Of a stretch of DNA of 64,000 nt, positions 9,742 to 18,736 are shown piece after piece. Position numbers and translations under genes: made by a program. How positions within the stretch are numbered: the first letter of the stretch is position 1; each line of letters begins with the position of its first letter. Source of the DNA: Bacteroidales bacterium (GTDB lineage: Bacteria > Bacteroidota > Bacteroidia > Bacteroidales > WCHB1-69). Under the pieces are notes generated by a model. That model had not been told where the DNA came from. It saw only the letters and a program-made list of their open reading frames with translations, and searched no databases. The DNA lies in NCBI GenBank assembly GCA_024685175.1, contig JAIKWD010000007.1:97100-161099 (forward strand), given 5' to 3'.

Positions 9742-10146
9742 GCAAAAATTAAGTTCTCAAAAATGACAATAATATAGCCAACGGGATTTTACAGTCCAAA
9801 TAGTATATTTTTGTTGCGAACATATTTTTTACATACAAAAATTGATCATTAATCAACTTAGTTTTTATGTGTCTATTTTTTTATTCTTATTTTGATTAAT
9901 ACCGTTAGTATTGTATATCTATGCCTATGAACCACTCCTAATTAATGTATAGGAAAAATACATAGACTTATGTAACAAATACGATGAAAAAGCAGATATG
10001 CATAGAAAAGATCTCGTTGTTTGGACTTACGTATCCGGAAAGGCGACACTGACAAGCTGTTCTACGTACACCCCGACCGCCCCGGCAGTAACACGCACAT
10101 CACCGATGAAACACTGAAACAACAGCCCTGTTTAGGACACTCTATT

Positions 10147-11697
10147 TTATTGCGACAGTAAAAATATTGCGGTTTTCAAGCCATCAATAGCGGCACTCAT
10201 AATGCCTCCCGCGTAGCCGGCGCCTTCGCCAACGGGGAATATGCCCGTGGCGGACATTCGGTTTTCGTCGCGAAGGATGCGTACGGGTGACGAAGAGCGT
10301 GTTTCCACGCCTGTCATCACGGCATCGGGATGGGCGAAGCCGGGCATCTTGCGGTCGAGGAGCGGCAGTGCCTCGCGCAGGGAGTCCACCACATAGTCGG
10401 GCAGGCAGCGGTGCAAGTCGCAGAACACCACGCCGTGGGGATAGGAGGGTTTTACGCTACGGTACTTCTCCGCAATTTCGCCTTGCAGAAACTCGCCCAC
10501 CAAATTTCCCGGGGCACGGTAGTCTCCGGTCACCTCAAACGCGAGGCGCTCGTATTTTTCCTGGTAGTCGAGGCCGTCGAGCAGGCCATTGACGAGAAAG
10601 TCTTCGGGGGTCACGTTGACGAGGAGGGCGCTATTGGCGTTGGCCTTGGCGCGGGCGTGTTCGCTCATCCCGTTGGTCACGATAGTGCCAGGCTCGCTGG
10701 CGGAGGCCATCACCGTGCCGCCGGGGCACATACAGAACGTATAGACACTTCGGTCTTGCAGGTGGACCACGCCTTTGTATGACGCGGGCGGGAGCAGGCG
10801 GGCGGCCTCGCCGTACTGCATCCGGTTGATGGCGCGTTGCTGGTGCTCAATGCGGACACCCATGGAGAAGGGCTTGGCCTCCATGCTCAACCCTTTGGCA
10901 TACAGCATCTTGATGGTATCGCGAGCGGAGTGGCCGAGACCGAGTATGAGATGATGGGTTTTTATCGTCAACGCCGGGTCACAGGTGAGGACAACCTCAT
11001 CGTTTTGATGCTCGAAATCCACAAATCTGGTGTTGAAGTGAAATTCGCCGCCGAGGGATTCAATTTCCAGACGCATATTGCGGACCACCTTCTCCAGATA
11101 GTCAGTGCCCACGTGCGGATTCTGCATATAGGTCACATCTTCGTTGGCTCCGTGCTTGTAGAATTCTTGCAGGACAAAGGCGTTGTACTCGCTATGGACA
11201 TTGGTATTGAGTTTGCCGTCCGAGAAGGTGCCGGCGCCGCCTTCTCCGAACTGCACGTTGCAATTCGGGTCGAGTTGTTTGTCGAACATAAACTGGTTGA
11301 CGGCACGCTTGCGGTCCTCAATCTTTCCGCCGCGTTCGATGATGACAGGTCTTGCGTGGCAGCGGGCCAAGTAGAGTGCGGCGAACATACCGGCAGGGCC
11401 GAAGCCGACCACCACAGGTCGCAGCGGATCGGTCCATTCGGGATACTCAACGGGGGCCGCCTCTTGTAAAAGAGAGACTCCCGCTTCGTGCAACAAATGC
11501 GCATAGTTGTCGGGGAGCTCCAGCATCAACTGATAATCGAACACCACGCGGTTTTTCTTTCTGGCGTCAATGGCCTGGCGCAAGATTTTAAAATCCTGGA
11601 CATCCCTGGACTGGATGCGATATTTCTGGAACAGCACATTCTTGGGATTAGGGTTAGCGCTGACGGGTATGCGGATGTTGGCGAATTTGAGTTTCAT
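10147..11697 (-). CDS. FAD-dependent dehydrogenase (COG2509-like)
   Basis: RPVVVGFGPAGMFAALYLARCHARPVIIERGGKIEDRKRAVNQF...NVQFGEGGAGTFSDGKLNT. Start set at MKLKFANIRIP. Confidence 0.87.
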   Translation of the reverse strand: MKLKFANIRIPVSANPNPKNVLFQKYRIQSRDVQDFKILRQAIDARKKNRVVFDYQLMLELPDNYAHLLHEAGVSLLQEAAPVEYPEWTDPLRPVVVGFGPAGMFAALYLARCHARPVIIERGGKIEDRKRAVNQFMFDKQLDPNCNVQFGEGGAGTFSDGKLNTNVHSEYNAFVLQEFYKHGANEDVTYMQNPHVGTDYLEKVVRNMRLEIESLGGEFHFNTRFVDFEHQNDEVVLTCDPALTIKTHHLILGLGHSARDTIKMLYAKGLSMEAKPFSMGVRIEHQQRAINRMQYGEAARLLPPASYKGVVHLQDRSVYTFCMCPGGTVMASASEPGTIVTNGMSEHARAKANANSALLVNVTPEDFLVNGLLDGLDYQEKYERLAFEVTGDYRAPGNLVGEFLQGEIAEKYRSVKPSYPHGVVFCDLHRCLPDYVVDSLREALPLLDRKMPGFAHPDAVMTGVETRSSSPVRILRDENRMSATGIFPVGEGAGYAGGIMSAAIDGLKTAIFLLSQ

Positions 11698-11713
11698 TGT
11701 TTCAAAACAAGTC

Positions 11714-11756
11714 TGCAAAAATAGCACTTTCGTGCAATTATAAATGTTATTTTTGC
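11714..11756. promoter_or_regulatory. Divergent -7 elements (minus GCAAAAATA 11714-11722; plus TATTTTTGC 11748-11756)
   Basis: Lies between divergent FAD dehydrogenase and chromate transporter genes. Confidence 0.5.
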
Positions 11757-11772
11757 AGCCGATATAACCGAT

Positions 11773-12324
11773 ATGCCCAAGCTAATTCAGATTTTTTGGT
11801 CCTTTTTCAAGATCGGCACCTTCACCATTGGAGGCGGCTATGCGATGATTCCGTTGATGGAGCGGGAGTTGGTGGACAATCGCAAGTGGGTGAGCCGTGA
11901 GGATTTCTTGGACATCTTGGCGGTATCGCAGGCGATGCCCGGCATCTTTGCCGTCAATATGGCGACCAACATCGGCTATCGGTTGCGAAAAGCGCCCGGT
12001 TCCTTGACGGCCATATTCGGCAACATCGGAATGCCCATCGTCATCATTTTGGGGTTGGCCACCTGTTTCAGTTTCCTGCAAGACAATGAGGTTTTCGAGT
12101 CCATTTTCAAGGGCATTCGTCCGGCGGTGGTAGCCCTCATAGCCGCTCCGGTTTTCAATATGGCCAAGAGCGCGGGTATCAACTGGAAGAACTTCTGGAT
12201 TCCGCTCGTGGCGGCAGTCCTGATCTACCTTTTGGGCATATCTCCCATTTGGATCATCGCGGCGGCCATTGTTGGGGGAATCTGCTACGGCAAGTATAAA
12301 GAGAGGAAGGAGGCCCAAGTATGA
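11773..12324 (+). CDS. Chromate transporter, half-length CHR protein 1
   Basis: FFKIGTFTIGGGYAMIPLMERELVDNRKWVSREDFLDILAVSQAMPGIFAVNMATNIGY. Confidence 0.9.
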   Translation: MPKLIQIFWSFFKIGTFTIGGGYAMIPLMERELVDNRKWVSREDFLDILAVSQAMPGIFAVNMATNIGYRLRKAPGSLTAIFGNIGMPIVIILGLATCFSFLQDNEVFESIFKGIRPAVVALIAAPVFNMAKSAGINWKNFWIPLVAAVLIYLLGISPIWIIAAAIVGGICYGKYKERKEAQV

Positions 12325-12905
12325 TTTTCCTGAAATTGTTTTGGACCTTCCTTAAAATCGGCGCCTTCAATTTCGGCGGCGGATTGGCCACTATCGCCTT
12401 GATACAGAACGAGGTGGTGGAGAAGCACGGATGGCTCACGGCGCAACAGTTTACCGACATCGTGGCCACCTCGCAGATCACGCCTGGCCCCGTCGGCATC
12501 AACACGGCCACATACACGGGCTACACGGCCATCGTAAACGCCGGCTATTCCGAATGGCTCGGCATACTGGGCGCGGTGATGTGTTCCCTGTCCGTCATCC
12601 TTATCCCCGTCATCCTAATGTTGATTGTCAGCAAGTTCCTACTCAAACATAAAGACAACAAACTCGTCGCCACCACCCTGTCCGTATTGCGTCTGACCGT
12701 GGTGGGCTTGATTGCCGCAGCTGCTTTGTTGTTGGTTTCGCCCGAAACTTTCGGCACATACGCATCTTCACCTGCTCAACTATTCGTCAGCATCGGCATC
12801 TTTGCTGCTGTTTTCATTGCTTCCATCGGATTCAAGGCCAGTCCCATCCTGATGATCTTGCTCAGCGGTGTCGCGGGATTTGTCATCTATGGCTTTATTG
12901 TCTAA
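12321..12905 (+). CDS. Chromate transporter, half-length CHR protein 2
   Basis: FLKIGAFNFGGGLATIALIQNEVVEKHGWLTAQQFTDIVATSQITPGPVGINTATYTGY; ATGA overlap with preceding half. Confidence 0.9.
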   Translation: MIFLKLFWTFLKIGAFNFGGGLATIALIQNEVVEKHGWLTAQQFTDIVATSQITPGPVGINTATYTGYTAIVNAGYSEWLGILGAVMCSLSVILIPVILMLIVSKFLLKHKDNKLVATTLSVLRLTVVGLIAAAALLLVSPETFGTYASSPAQLFVSIGIFAAVFIASIGFKASPILMILLSGVAGFVIYGFIV

Positions 12906-13937
12906 CGGAGCATCCTCTTCCACAACCACATACACTGGTAAATGATCGGCATAACCACCGATATAGCGCGGCCCTGAGAAAGTGCGGAACGTCTTCGTCC
13001 CACCATATTTCTCGTCGGGCACCAAGAGAAAAAGCGCTTGGAAGATATGGGGCACCTTATCTAGGATATGTATATTCCCTTTGTCGAACAAGAATCCGCG
13101 CGACACAACCATTTGGTCGAGGCAGCCCCAAAAATCCTCGTGCTTATGTGAGCCCACATTGTTTTGATCAACAAAGTAATACATCAAATTAAAAAGTGTA
13201 TCAGAAAGGTTGTCGGGGGTATATTTACGGGCTCGAAGATGTTGTTCCAGACTTTGGTCCGTGGCATAGTCGTTGAAGTCGCCCATCAGCAGGATATTCG
13301 CGTCGGGATCGAGAGTCAGGATGGAGTCCACTATGCTGCGTGCCACATCCGCATAATAGTTGCGTTTGGGAATCGTGGCCGCATAGCCACCGAAGCGCGA
13401 AGTCCAGTGGTTGACCACGATATGGAGCGAGTCGCCGCCCAGGAAACGGACAAGGGCATAGAGCAAGTCCCGGTTCTGTGTATTGGGCTCAAAGGGGAAA
13501 ACCACGGGGACCTTGCGTTCCCTTAGGACCTTCACGCAGCTGTCGCGATAGAGCAGGGCCACGTCGATGCCGCGGCGGTCGGGCGAGTCGTGGTGCACAT
13601 AGCGATAATGGTAGGCATTCAGGGGCGAATGATAGCAAAGATCTTCAAGCACGCGCTCGTTTTCGATTTCCGCAAGGCCTATTACCGAGGGTGGATTGCC
13701 TTGTCCCATTGCGAGAAACACCTTTGCCACATTGGCGATTTTGTGATAGTACTTTTTGTAACTCCAATGATACAAGCCGGTGGGGGTGAAATCATCATCA
13801 CGGACCAAGGAATCCTCGGAAGGATGAAACAGATTTTCGACATTGTAAAATGCCACAATATGGCGGGAAGTGGGCTGCCCGTAGGCATACACAGCGCATA
13901 GCAAAGCGCTGAAAAAAATAAGAGTTGTTTTTTTCAC
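12780..13937 (-). CDS. Endonuclease/exonuclease/phosphatase family protein with acidic C-terminal extension
   Basis: VAFYNVENLFHPSEDSLVRDDDFTP...VIGLAEIENERVLEDL...LMGDFNDYATD...YADHLPVYVVVE; tail is antisense to the chromate transporter. Confidence 0.88.
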   Translation of the reverse strand: MKKTTLIFFSALLCAVYAYGQPTSRHIVAFYNVENLFHPSEDSLVRDDDFTPTGLYHWSYKKYYHKIANVAKVFLAMGQGNPPSVIGLAEIENERVLEDLCYHSPLNAYHYRYVHHDSPDRRGIDVALLYRDSCVKVLRERKVPVVFPFEPNTQNRDLLYALVRFLGGDSLHIVVNHWTSRFGGYAATIPKRNYYADVARSIVDSILTLDPDANILLMGDFNDYATDQSLEQHLRARKYTPDNLSDTLFNLMYYFVDQNNVGSHKHEDFWGCLDQMVVSRGFLFDKGNIHILDKVPHIFQALFLLVPDEKYGGTKTFRTFSGPRYIGGYADHLPVYVVVEEDAPLDNKAIDDKSRDTAEQDHQDGTGLESDGSNENSSKDADADE

Positions 13938-14012
13938 GTCTTCATGGTTTTAAAATACGAGGCGAAGATACAATTTTTATTATTTTTGCAGCCTTAAATA
14001 AATTGCTGTATA

Positions 14013-14759
14013 ATGTCTATAATAGTTAAGAACGTCACGAAAGTATTTGGAGACCAATATGCCTTGGACAATGTCAGTTTCGAGGCCAAGACGGGAGAGA
14101 TTGTAGGATTTTTGGGACCCAATGGCGCGGGCAAGACTACTATGATGAAAATCATCACCTGCCTGATTCCGCCCACGGAAGGCAGCGTGCAGGTCTGCGG
14201 ACTGGACATTTGGAACGACTCCTTGGAACTGAGAAAGAAAATCGGGTACCTATCGGAGGCCAACCCGCTGTATTATGATATGTATGTACGTGAATTCCTG
14301 GAGTTTATCGGAGGCATTCATCATCTTAAAGACATCAAGAAGAAAGTGGCGGACATTATAAAGAAGACGGGACTGGAGCCGGAGCAACACAAGAAAATCG
14401 GCGCCTTGTCGCGCGGCTACAAGCAACGCGTAGGCATCGCCCAGGCGCTCATCCACGACCCGGAGGTGCTGATCCTCGACGAGCCCACCACTGGCCTTGA
14501 CCCGAACCAACTGATTGAAATAAGGGAACTTATCCGAACATACGGCAAAAATCGCACAGTCTTGTTGTCCACCCACATTATGCAGGAGGTACAGGCGATG
14601 TGCGACCACGTCATCATCATCAACAAAGGCAAGTTGGTGGCCGATGCGCAGGTCAGCGAGTTGCCGTCAATGGCGACCAAGTTAGGCATCAAGCACTCCG
14701 ACGAGCTGAACGCCCTTGGCATGGAGGAACTCTTCCAGGCCCTTACACAAAAACAATAG
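14013..14759 (+). CDS. gldA: ABC transporter ATP-binding protein, GldA-like
   Basis: LGPNGAGKTTMMKIITCLIPPTEG...LSRGYKQRVGIAQALIHDPEVLILDEPTTGLDPNQLIEIRELI; close to GldA in character. Confidence 0.8.
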   Translation: MSIIVKNVTKVFGDQYALDNVSFEAKTGEIVGFLGPNGAGKTTMMKIITCLIPPTEGSVQVCGLDIWNDSLELRKKIGYLSEANPLYYDMYVREFLEFIGGIHHLKDIKKKVADIIKKTGLEPEQHKKIGALSRGYKQRVGIAQALIHDPEVLILDEPTTGLDPNQLIEIRELIRTYGKNRTVLLSTHIMQEVQAMCDHVIIINKGKLVADAQVSELPSMATKLGIKHSDELNALGMEELFQALTQKQ

Positions 14760-14762
14760 CCG

Positions 14763-16040
14763 ATGCAGAGACTGACCGAACCGCTACTCAAGACTGGACA
14801 ACAATTCAAGCCCGTCACTTTGGCCGAGGCGTGGTGTGTCATCGCACAGCGGAATCTTTTGGTCGAAGCCAATCGCTCGTTAGTGATGGCGACTGGGGAC
14901 TATTCCAACGAGGAGCTCTATCTTATCCAGCGTCTCGCTCGCACAGGCCTTTGCACCAACGCCATTGGCTCATTCGAGTACTACCAAAAAGGCACGGCTT
15001 TCTTTATCGACAAGAACGACATCGTGCCCTATGCCGAACTGCTCGGCTCCGGGCATTTCTATACCATCTTGGACCCGGCGGCCAAGTCCGTTTCTTTGGA
15101 CACGGTCTCCGCCATATTGGAGATGCGCAAGGAGACTCCCCGTTACGACTTCAACACTCCCGGTCACCTCAACATCCACAATTTCGGTGCATTTTTCAGG
15201 AGCATCAACCAATACATCCTCCGCAACGGATTGGAGAAAGGCATCTATGTCAACGGGTTGGGCAAGAATTACGAGTCCTACAAGAAGGCCTTGCTGGCCG
15301 AAGACAGCCAAGCTCTTTTGGAAGTCAACCACCTGACTGACAAAGATATCCGAGACTTCGCCGACCCATTACTTCGCGCCGAGGCACCCGTTTTTATCGT
15401 CTGGGAAAGACTTTTGGACGAGCGGGGCATCATCGAGTTGGAGAACCTCTGTATGTTGTTGGACATCCAGGCCAAGCCATCGTCGGGATTCCTTTGCCTG
15501 AAAGCCGAATTGAATTCGCAAGGATTGTACGATATGGGTATGTTCCCAGGAATCTGCGTCGGAGGAGAGCCTTTTGATGATGCAAACAAGAAACGGATGC
15601 AGGAGATTTACGGGCAATCCATCTTTACAGACCCTGTTGATTTGCCCAAACGTATCGAGAATCGCGATTTCGCCCAATGTTTTATTTTCAACGCCACGGG
15701 GACCGAGACGCCTGCGGAAATCATCGAGGCCGTCAAGGCGAGCACTTTCTCCGTTTTACAAACCGCCTATTGGGCAGACACTTGCGACTATTTCGATCTT
15801 GTTCTACCCGCCTCTCTGCCGGAGGAATCCGACGGAACCTATACTGACTCCACGCGGGCGGCGCACAACAGCAAGGCCGACACGCCTTGTCCCCTGCCCT
15901 GCAACAACCTTCAACTATTCTCGCTCTGGAGCGAGCAATTTGGTTTAGGAAAGTTGGACACCGCTTCCGACGTCTTCCTGGAATACATCTCTTTCTTCCA
16001 AGGGGGCTGTCGCAGCGATCTCAGGCATTTTTTCAGATAA
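14763..16040 (+). CDS. Molybdopterin oxidoreductase-fold protein lacking the N-terminal 4Fe-4S domain
   Basis: RLTEPLLKTGQQFKPVTLAEAW, ATGDYSNEELYLIQRLARTGLCTNAIGS, GMFPGICVGGEPF, QTAYWADTCDYFDLVLPASLPEESDGTYTDSTR match FdhF/NuoG-type segments; no upstream CxxCxxxC. Confidence 0.65.
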   Translation: MQRLTEPLLKTGQQFKPVTLAEAWCVIAQRNLLVEANRSLVMATGDYSNEELYLIQRLARTGLCTNAIGSFEYYQKGTAFFIDKNDIVPYAELLGSGHFYTILDPAAKSVSLDTVSAILEMRKETPRYDFNTPGHLNIHNFGAFFRSINQYILRNGLEKGIYVNGLGKNYESYKKALLAEDSQALLEVNHLTDKDIRDFADPLLRAEAPVFIVWERLLDERGIIELENLCMLLDIQAKPSSGFLCLKAELNSQGLYDMGMFPGICVGGEPFDDANKKRMQEIYGQSIFTDPVDLPKRIENRDFAQCFIFNATGTETPAEIIEAVKASTFSVLQTAYWADTCDYFDLVLPASLPEESDGTYTDSTRAAHNSKADTPCPLPCNNLQLFSLWSEQFGLGKLDTASDVFLEYISFFQGGCRSDLRHFFR

Positions 16041-16058
16041 TCCATTAAATTTAATAAT

Positions 16059-17879
16059 ATGAGTGAAGATTTATCTAATCAACAAGTACAAATAGTGGAA
16101 AAAACCGAGAGCCGCACGCGCAAGTTTTGGCGTGTCGTGTTTGGCTCTATGTTGGGTTTCTTCTTTTCCATCATTCTGGTGTCACTCCTTTATATGGTGA
16201 TGTTAATCAGCATGATAGCCACTTTCTCAGCCGCTTCCAAGGAGACGACCAGCATCAAGAACAACAGTGTTTTGTTGCTAAACTTCGATCAAAGCATTTC
16301 CGAGCGGACAGTGGATATGCCGTTTGATATGTTTGGCAACTATTACGGAGGGCAAATCGGCCTTAACGACATCTTGGCCTCCCTCAAGGCTGCCGCCAAC
16401 GACCCGAAGATCAAGGGCATCTACCTCAACTCTTCCAATGTAGGCGCATCGCCCGCCACGGTGAAGGAAATCCACGACGCATTGGCGAATTTCAAGAAGT
16501 CGGGCAAATTCATCTATGCCTACAGTGACGCCTACTCGCAAAACGGCTATTATCTGGCCACGTTGGCCGACAAGATCCTGATCAACCCGGCGGGAATGTT
16601 GGACTTCCGCGGCTATGCCTTCCAGATTATGTTCTACAAGGGACTCTTGGACAAACTCGATGTGGACGTACAAGTGATCCGCCACGGCCAGTTCAAGAGT
16701 GCCGTGGAACCCTACATTCTGGACAAGATGAGCGATGCCAACAAAGAGCAAATGACGGTGTTGAGCAACACTTTGTGGGAGACGATCGTCAAAGACATAG
16801 CGGCCGCACGAAACATCAGCGTAGACAGTTTGAACGCCATCGCCGACGGTATGCTTTGCTCTATGCCAAACGATGCGCTCAGATTGGGTATGGTGGACCA
16901 ACTGGCCTATCCCGGCGATATGGAAAAGATCCTGAAAGCCAAACTGAATCTTGGCGAAAAGGAAGATCTGAATCTTATAGGACTATCCAAATACAAGAAA
17001 ACGATCTCCGACAACAGCAAGGCCTCTGACAAGATTGCCGTGGTTTACGCCACCGGCGAGATTTCGGATGGCAAGGGCGACAACAGTCGCGGCATCTATT
17101 CCGAGAGTTTCATCAAGGAATTCAAGAAAGCATACAAAGACAAAGACGTGAAAGCCATAGTATTACGCGTCAACTCCCCTGGTGGCAGCGCATTGGCTTC
17201 CGAGAACATTTGGCGGGAAATCGAGAACGCCAAGAAGGCCGGCAAAATCGTGGTCACCTCTATGAGCGACTATGCAGCCTCCGGCGGCTACTACATCTCC
17301 TGTAACTCCAACTACATCTTCGCCCAGCCCAACACCCTCACCGGTTCCATCGGCGTGTTCGGTATGATCCCTTCTTTCCAGAACTTCCTCAAAAACAAAC
17401 TCGGTGTAACCGTCGACGGCGTTATGTCGAACAAGCACGCCGACTTCGGCAGAGGATTCCGTCCTTTGGACGAGACCGAGACGGCCGTGATGCAGGCCTC
17501 TGTGGAGCAGACCTACGGACTCTTCACGAAGCGCGTGGCCGACGGCCGTAAACTAGACGTTGCTTACGTGGATAGCATAGGACAAGGACGCGTATGGGCC
17601 GGCAAGGACGCCCTCAAACTCGGGTTGGTCGATAAACTCGGCTCCTTGGACGACGCTATCGCAAAAGCCGCCAATTTGGCCAATGTAAACAACTATTCCT
17701 TAGTCTATTATCCCAAACAAAAAAGTTGGTACGAGATGCTCTTCAACAACAAAGACGATGTCGATGCCGCCATTCGCGCCAAGTTGGGCCAACTTTATTT
17801 CACATACGAAGGCATTGACCGAGTCTTGAACAGACAAGGCGTACAGGCCCGTATGCCTATGGAGATTTATATTCAGTAA
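16059..17879 (+). CDS. sppA: Signal peptide peptidase SppA, 67K type
   Basis: Two S49 domains; IKGIYLNSSNVGASPATVKEIHDAL and AIVLRVNSPGGSALASENIWREI...SMSDYAASGGYYISC. Confidence 0.93.
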   Translation: MSEDLSNQQVQIVEKTESRTRKFWRVVFGSMLGFFFSIILVSLLYMVMLISMIATFSAASKETTSIKNNSVLLLNFDQSISERTVDMPFDMFGNYYGGQIGLNDILASLKAAANDPKIKGIYLNSSNVGASPATVKEIHDALANFKKSGKFIYAYSDAYSQNGYYLATLADKILINPAGMLDFRGYAFQIMFYKGLLDKLDVDVQVIRHGQFKSAVEPYILDKMSDANKEQMTVLSNTLWETIVKDIAAARNISVDSLNAIADGMLCSMPNDALRLGMVDQLAYPGDMEKILKAKLNLGEKEDLNLIGLSKYKKTISDNSKASDKIAVVYATGEISDGKGDNSRGIYSESFIKEFKKAYKDKDVKAIVLRVNSPGGSALASENIWREIENAKKAGKIVVTSMSDYAASGGYYISCNSNYIFAQPNTLTGSIGVFGMIPSFQNFLKNKLGVTVDGVMSNKHADFGRGFRPLDETETAVMQASVEQTYGLFTKRVADGRKLDVAYVDSIGQGRVWAGKDALKLGLVDKLGSLDDAIAKAANLANVNNYSLVYYPKQKSWYEMLFNNKDDVDAAIRAKLGQLYFTYEGIDRVLNRQGVQARMPMEIYIQ

Positions 17880-17897
17880 ACTTTAAAATTCAATAAT

Positions 17898-18722
17898 ATG
17901 AGCCAGTTATTCGTGCGCTCTGACCTTTTGTCATCCGCATTTTACATTTACTTGTACGTAATGCTGGGCATTGCCGCCATTGTGTTCATTTCCTTGTATT
18001 TCGTAAATGCCGGCTATGGTCAATTCACCTCGAGCAAGTGGGGAAAGACCATCAACAACAAATTAGCCTGGTTCTTGATGGAGTTCCCCATCTTCCTCGC
18101 TATGATTGTCATTTGGCTGTGTTCCCCGCACAGGTTTGAGATTGTACCTCTTGTTTTCTTGATCATCTTCGAGATTCATTATTTCCAGAGGTCCATCATT
18201 TTCCCTTGGCTATTGAAAGGCAAGAAGAGTCAAATGTCGTTAGCCGTGATGTTTATGGGCATCAGTTTCAATATCTTAAACGCTATGATGCAAGGTTATT
18301 GGATCTTCTTCGAGTCGTTCAAATGCAACTACCACGTTTTGGGGTTGTCCTATTCAGACATCGAGTGGTTATGGTCGCCTCAATTCATCATCGGCACCTG
18401 CATTTTCTTCATCGGTTTCTATATCAACTTGCGGTCGGACTACATCATCCGTCATTTGCGCAAGAGTGACGATGACAACAAGCACTACTTGCCCAACGGT
18501 TTTATGTTCAACTATGTCACCAGTGCCAATTACTTCGGAGAGTTGACCGAGTGGTTGGGATTCGCCATTCTCACTTGGTCTTTGTCCGGTTGGGTGTTCT
18601 TCATCTGGACCTTCGCCAACTTGGTGCCGCGTGCCAACGCCATCTACAAACGATACAAAGCCGAATTCGGTCCTGAAGTCGAAGCCCGCAAACTGAAACG
18701 AGTCTTCCCGTTCATCTATTAA
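17898..18722 (+). CDS. 3-oxo-5-alpha-steroid 4-dehydrogenase-like membrane protein
   Basis: Multi-TM protein; INLRSDYIIRHLRK...YLPNGFMFNYVTSANYFGELTEWLGFAILTWSLSGWVFFIWTFANLVPRANAIYKRYKAEFG is the steroid 5-alpha-reductase C-terminal domain. Confidence 0.87.
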   Translation: MSQLFVRSDLLSSAFYIYLYVMLGIAAIVFISLYFVNAGYGQFTSSKWGKTINNKLAWFLMEFPIFLAMIVIWLCSPHRFEIVPLVFLIIFEIHYFQRSIIFPWLLKGKKSQMSLAVMFMGISFNILNAMMQGYWIFFESFKCNYHVLGLSYSDIEWLWSPQFIIGTCIFFIGFYINLRSDYIIRHLRKSDDDNKHYLPNGFMFNYVTSANYFGELTEWLGFAILTWSLSGWVFFIWTFANLVPRANAIYKRYKAEFGPEVEARKLKRVFPFIY

Positions 18723-18736
18723 AATATCCCCTCGCA

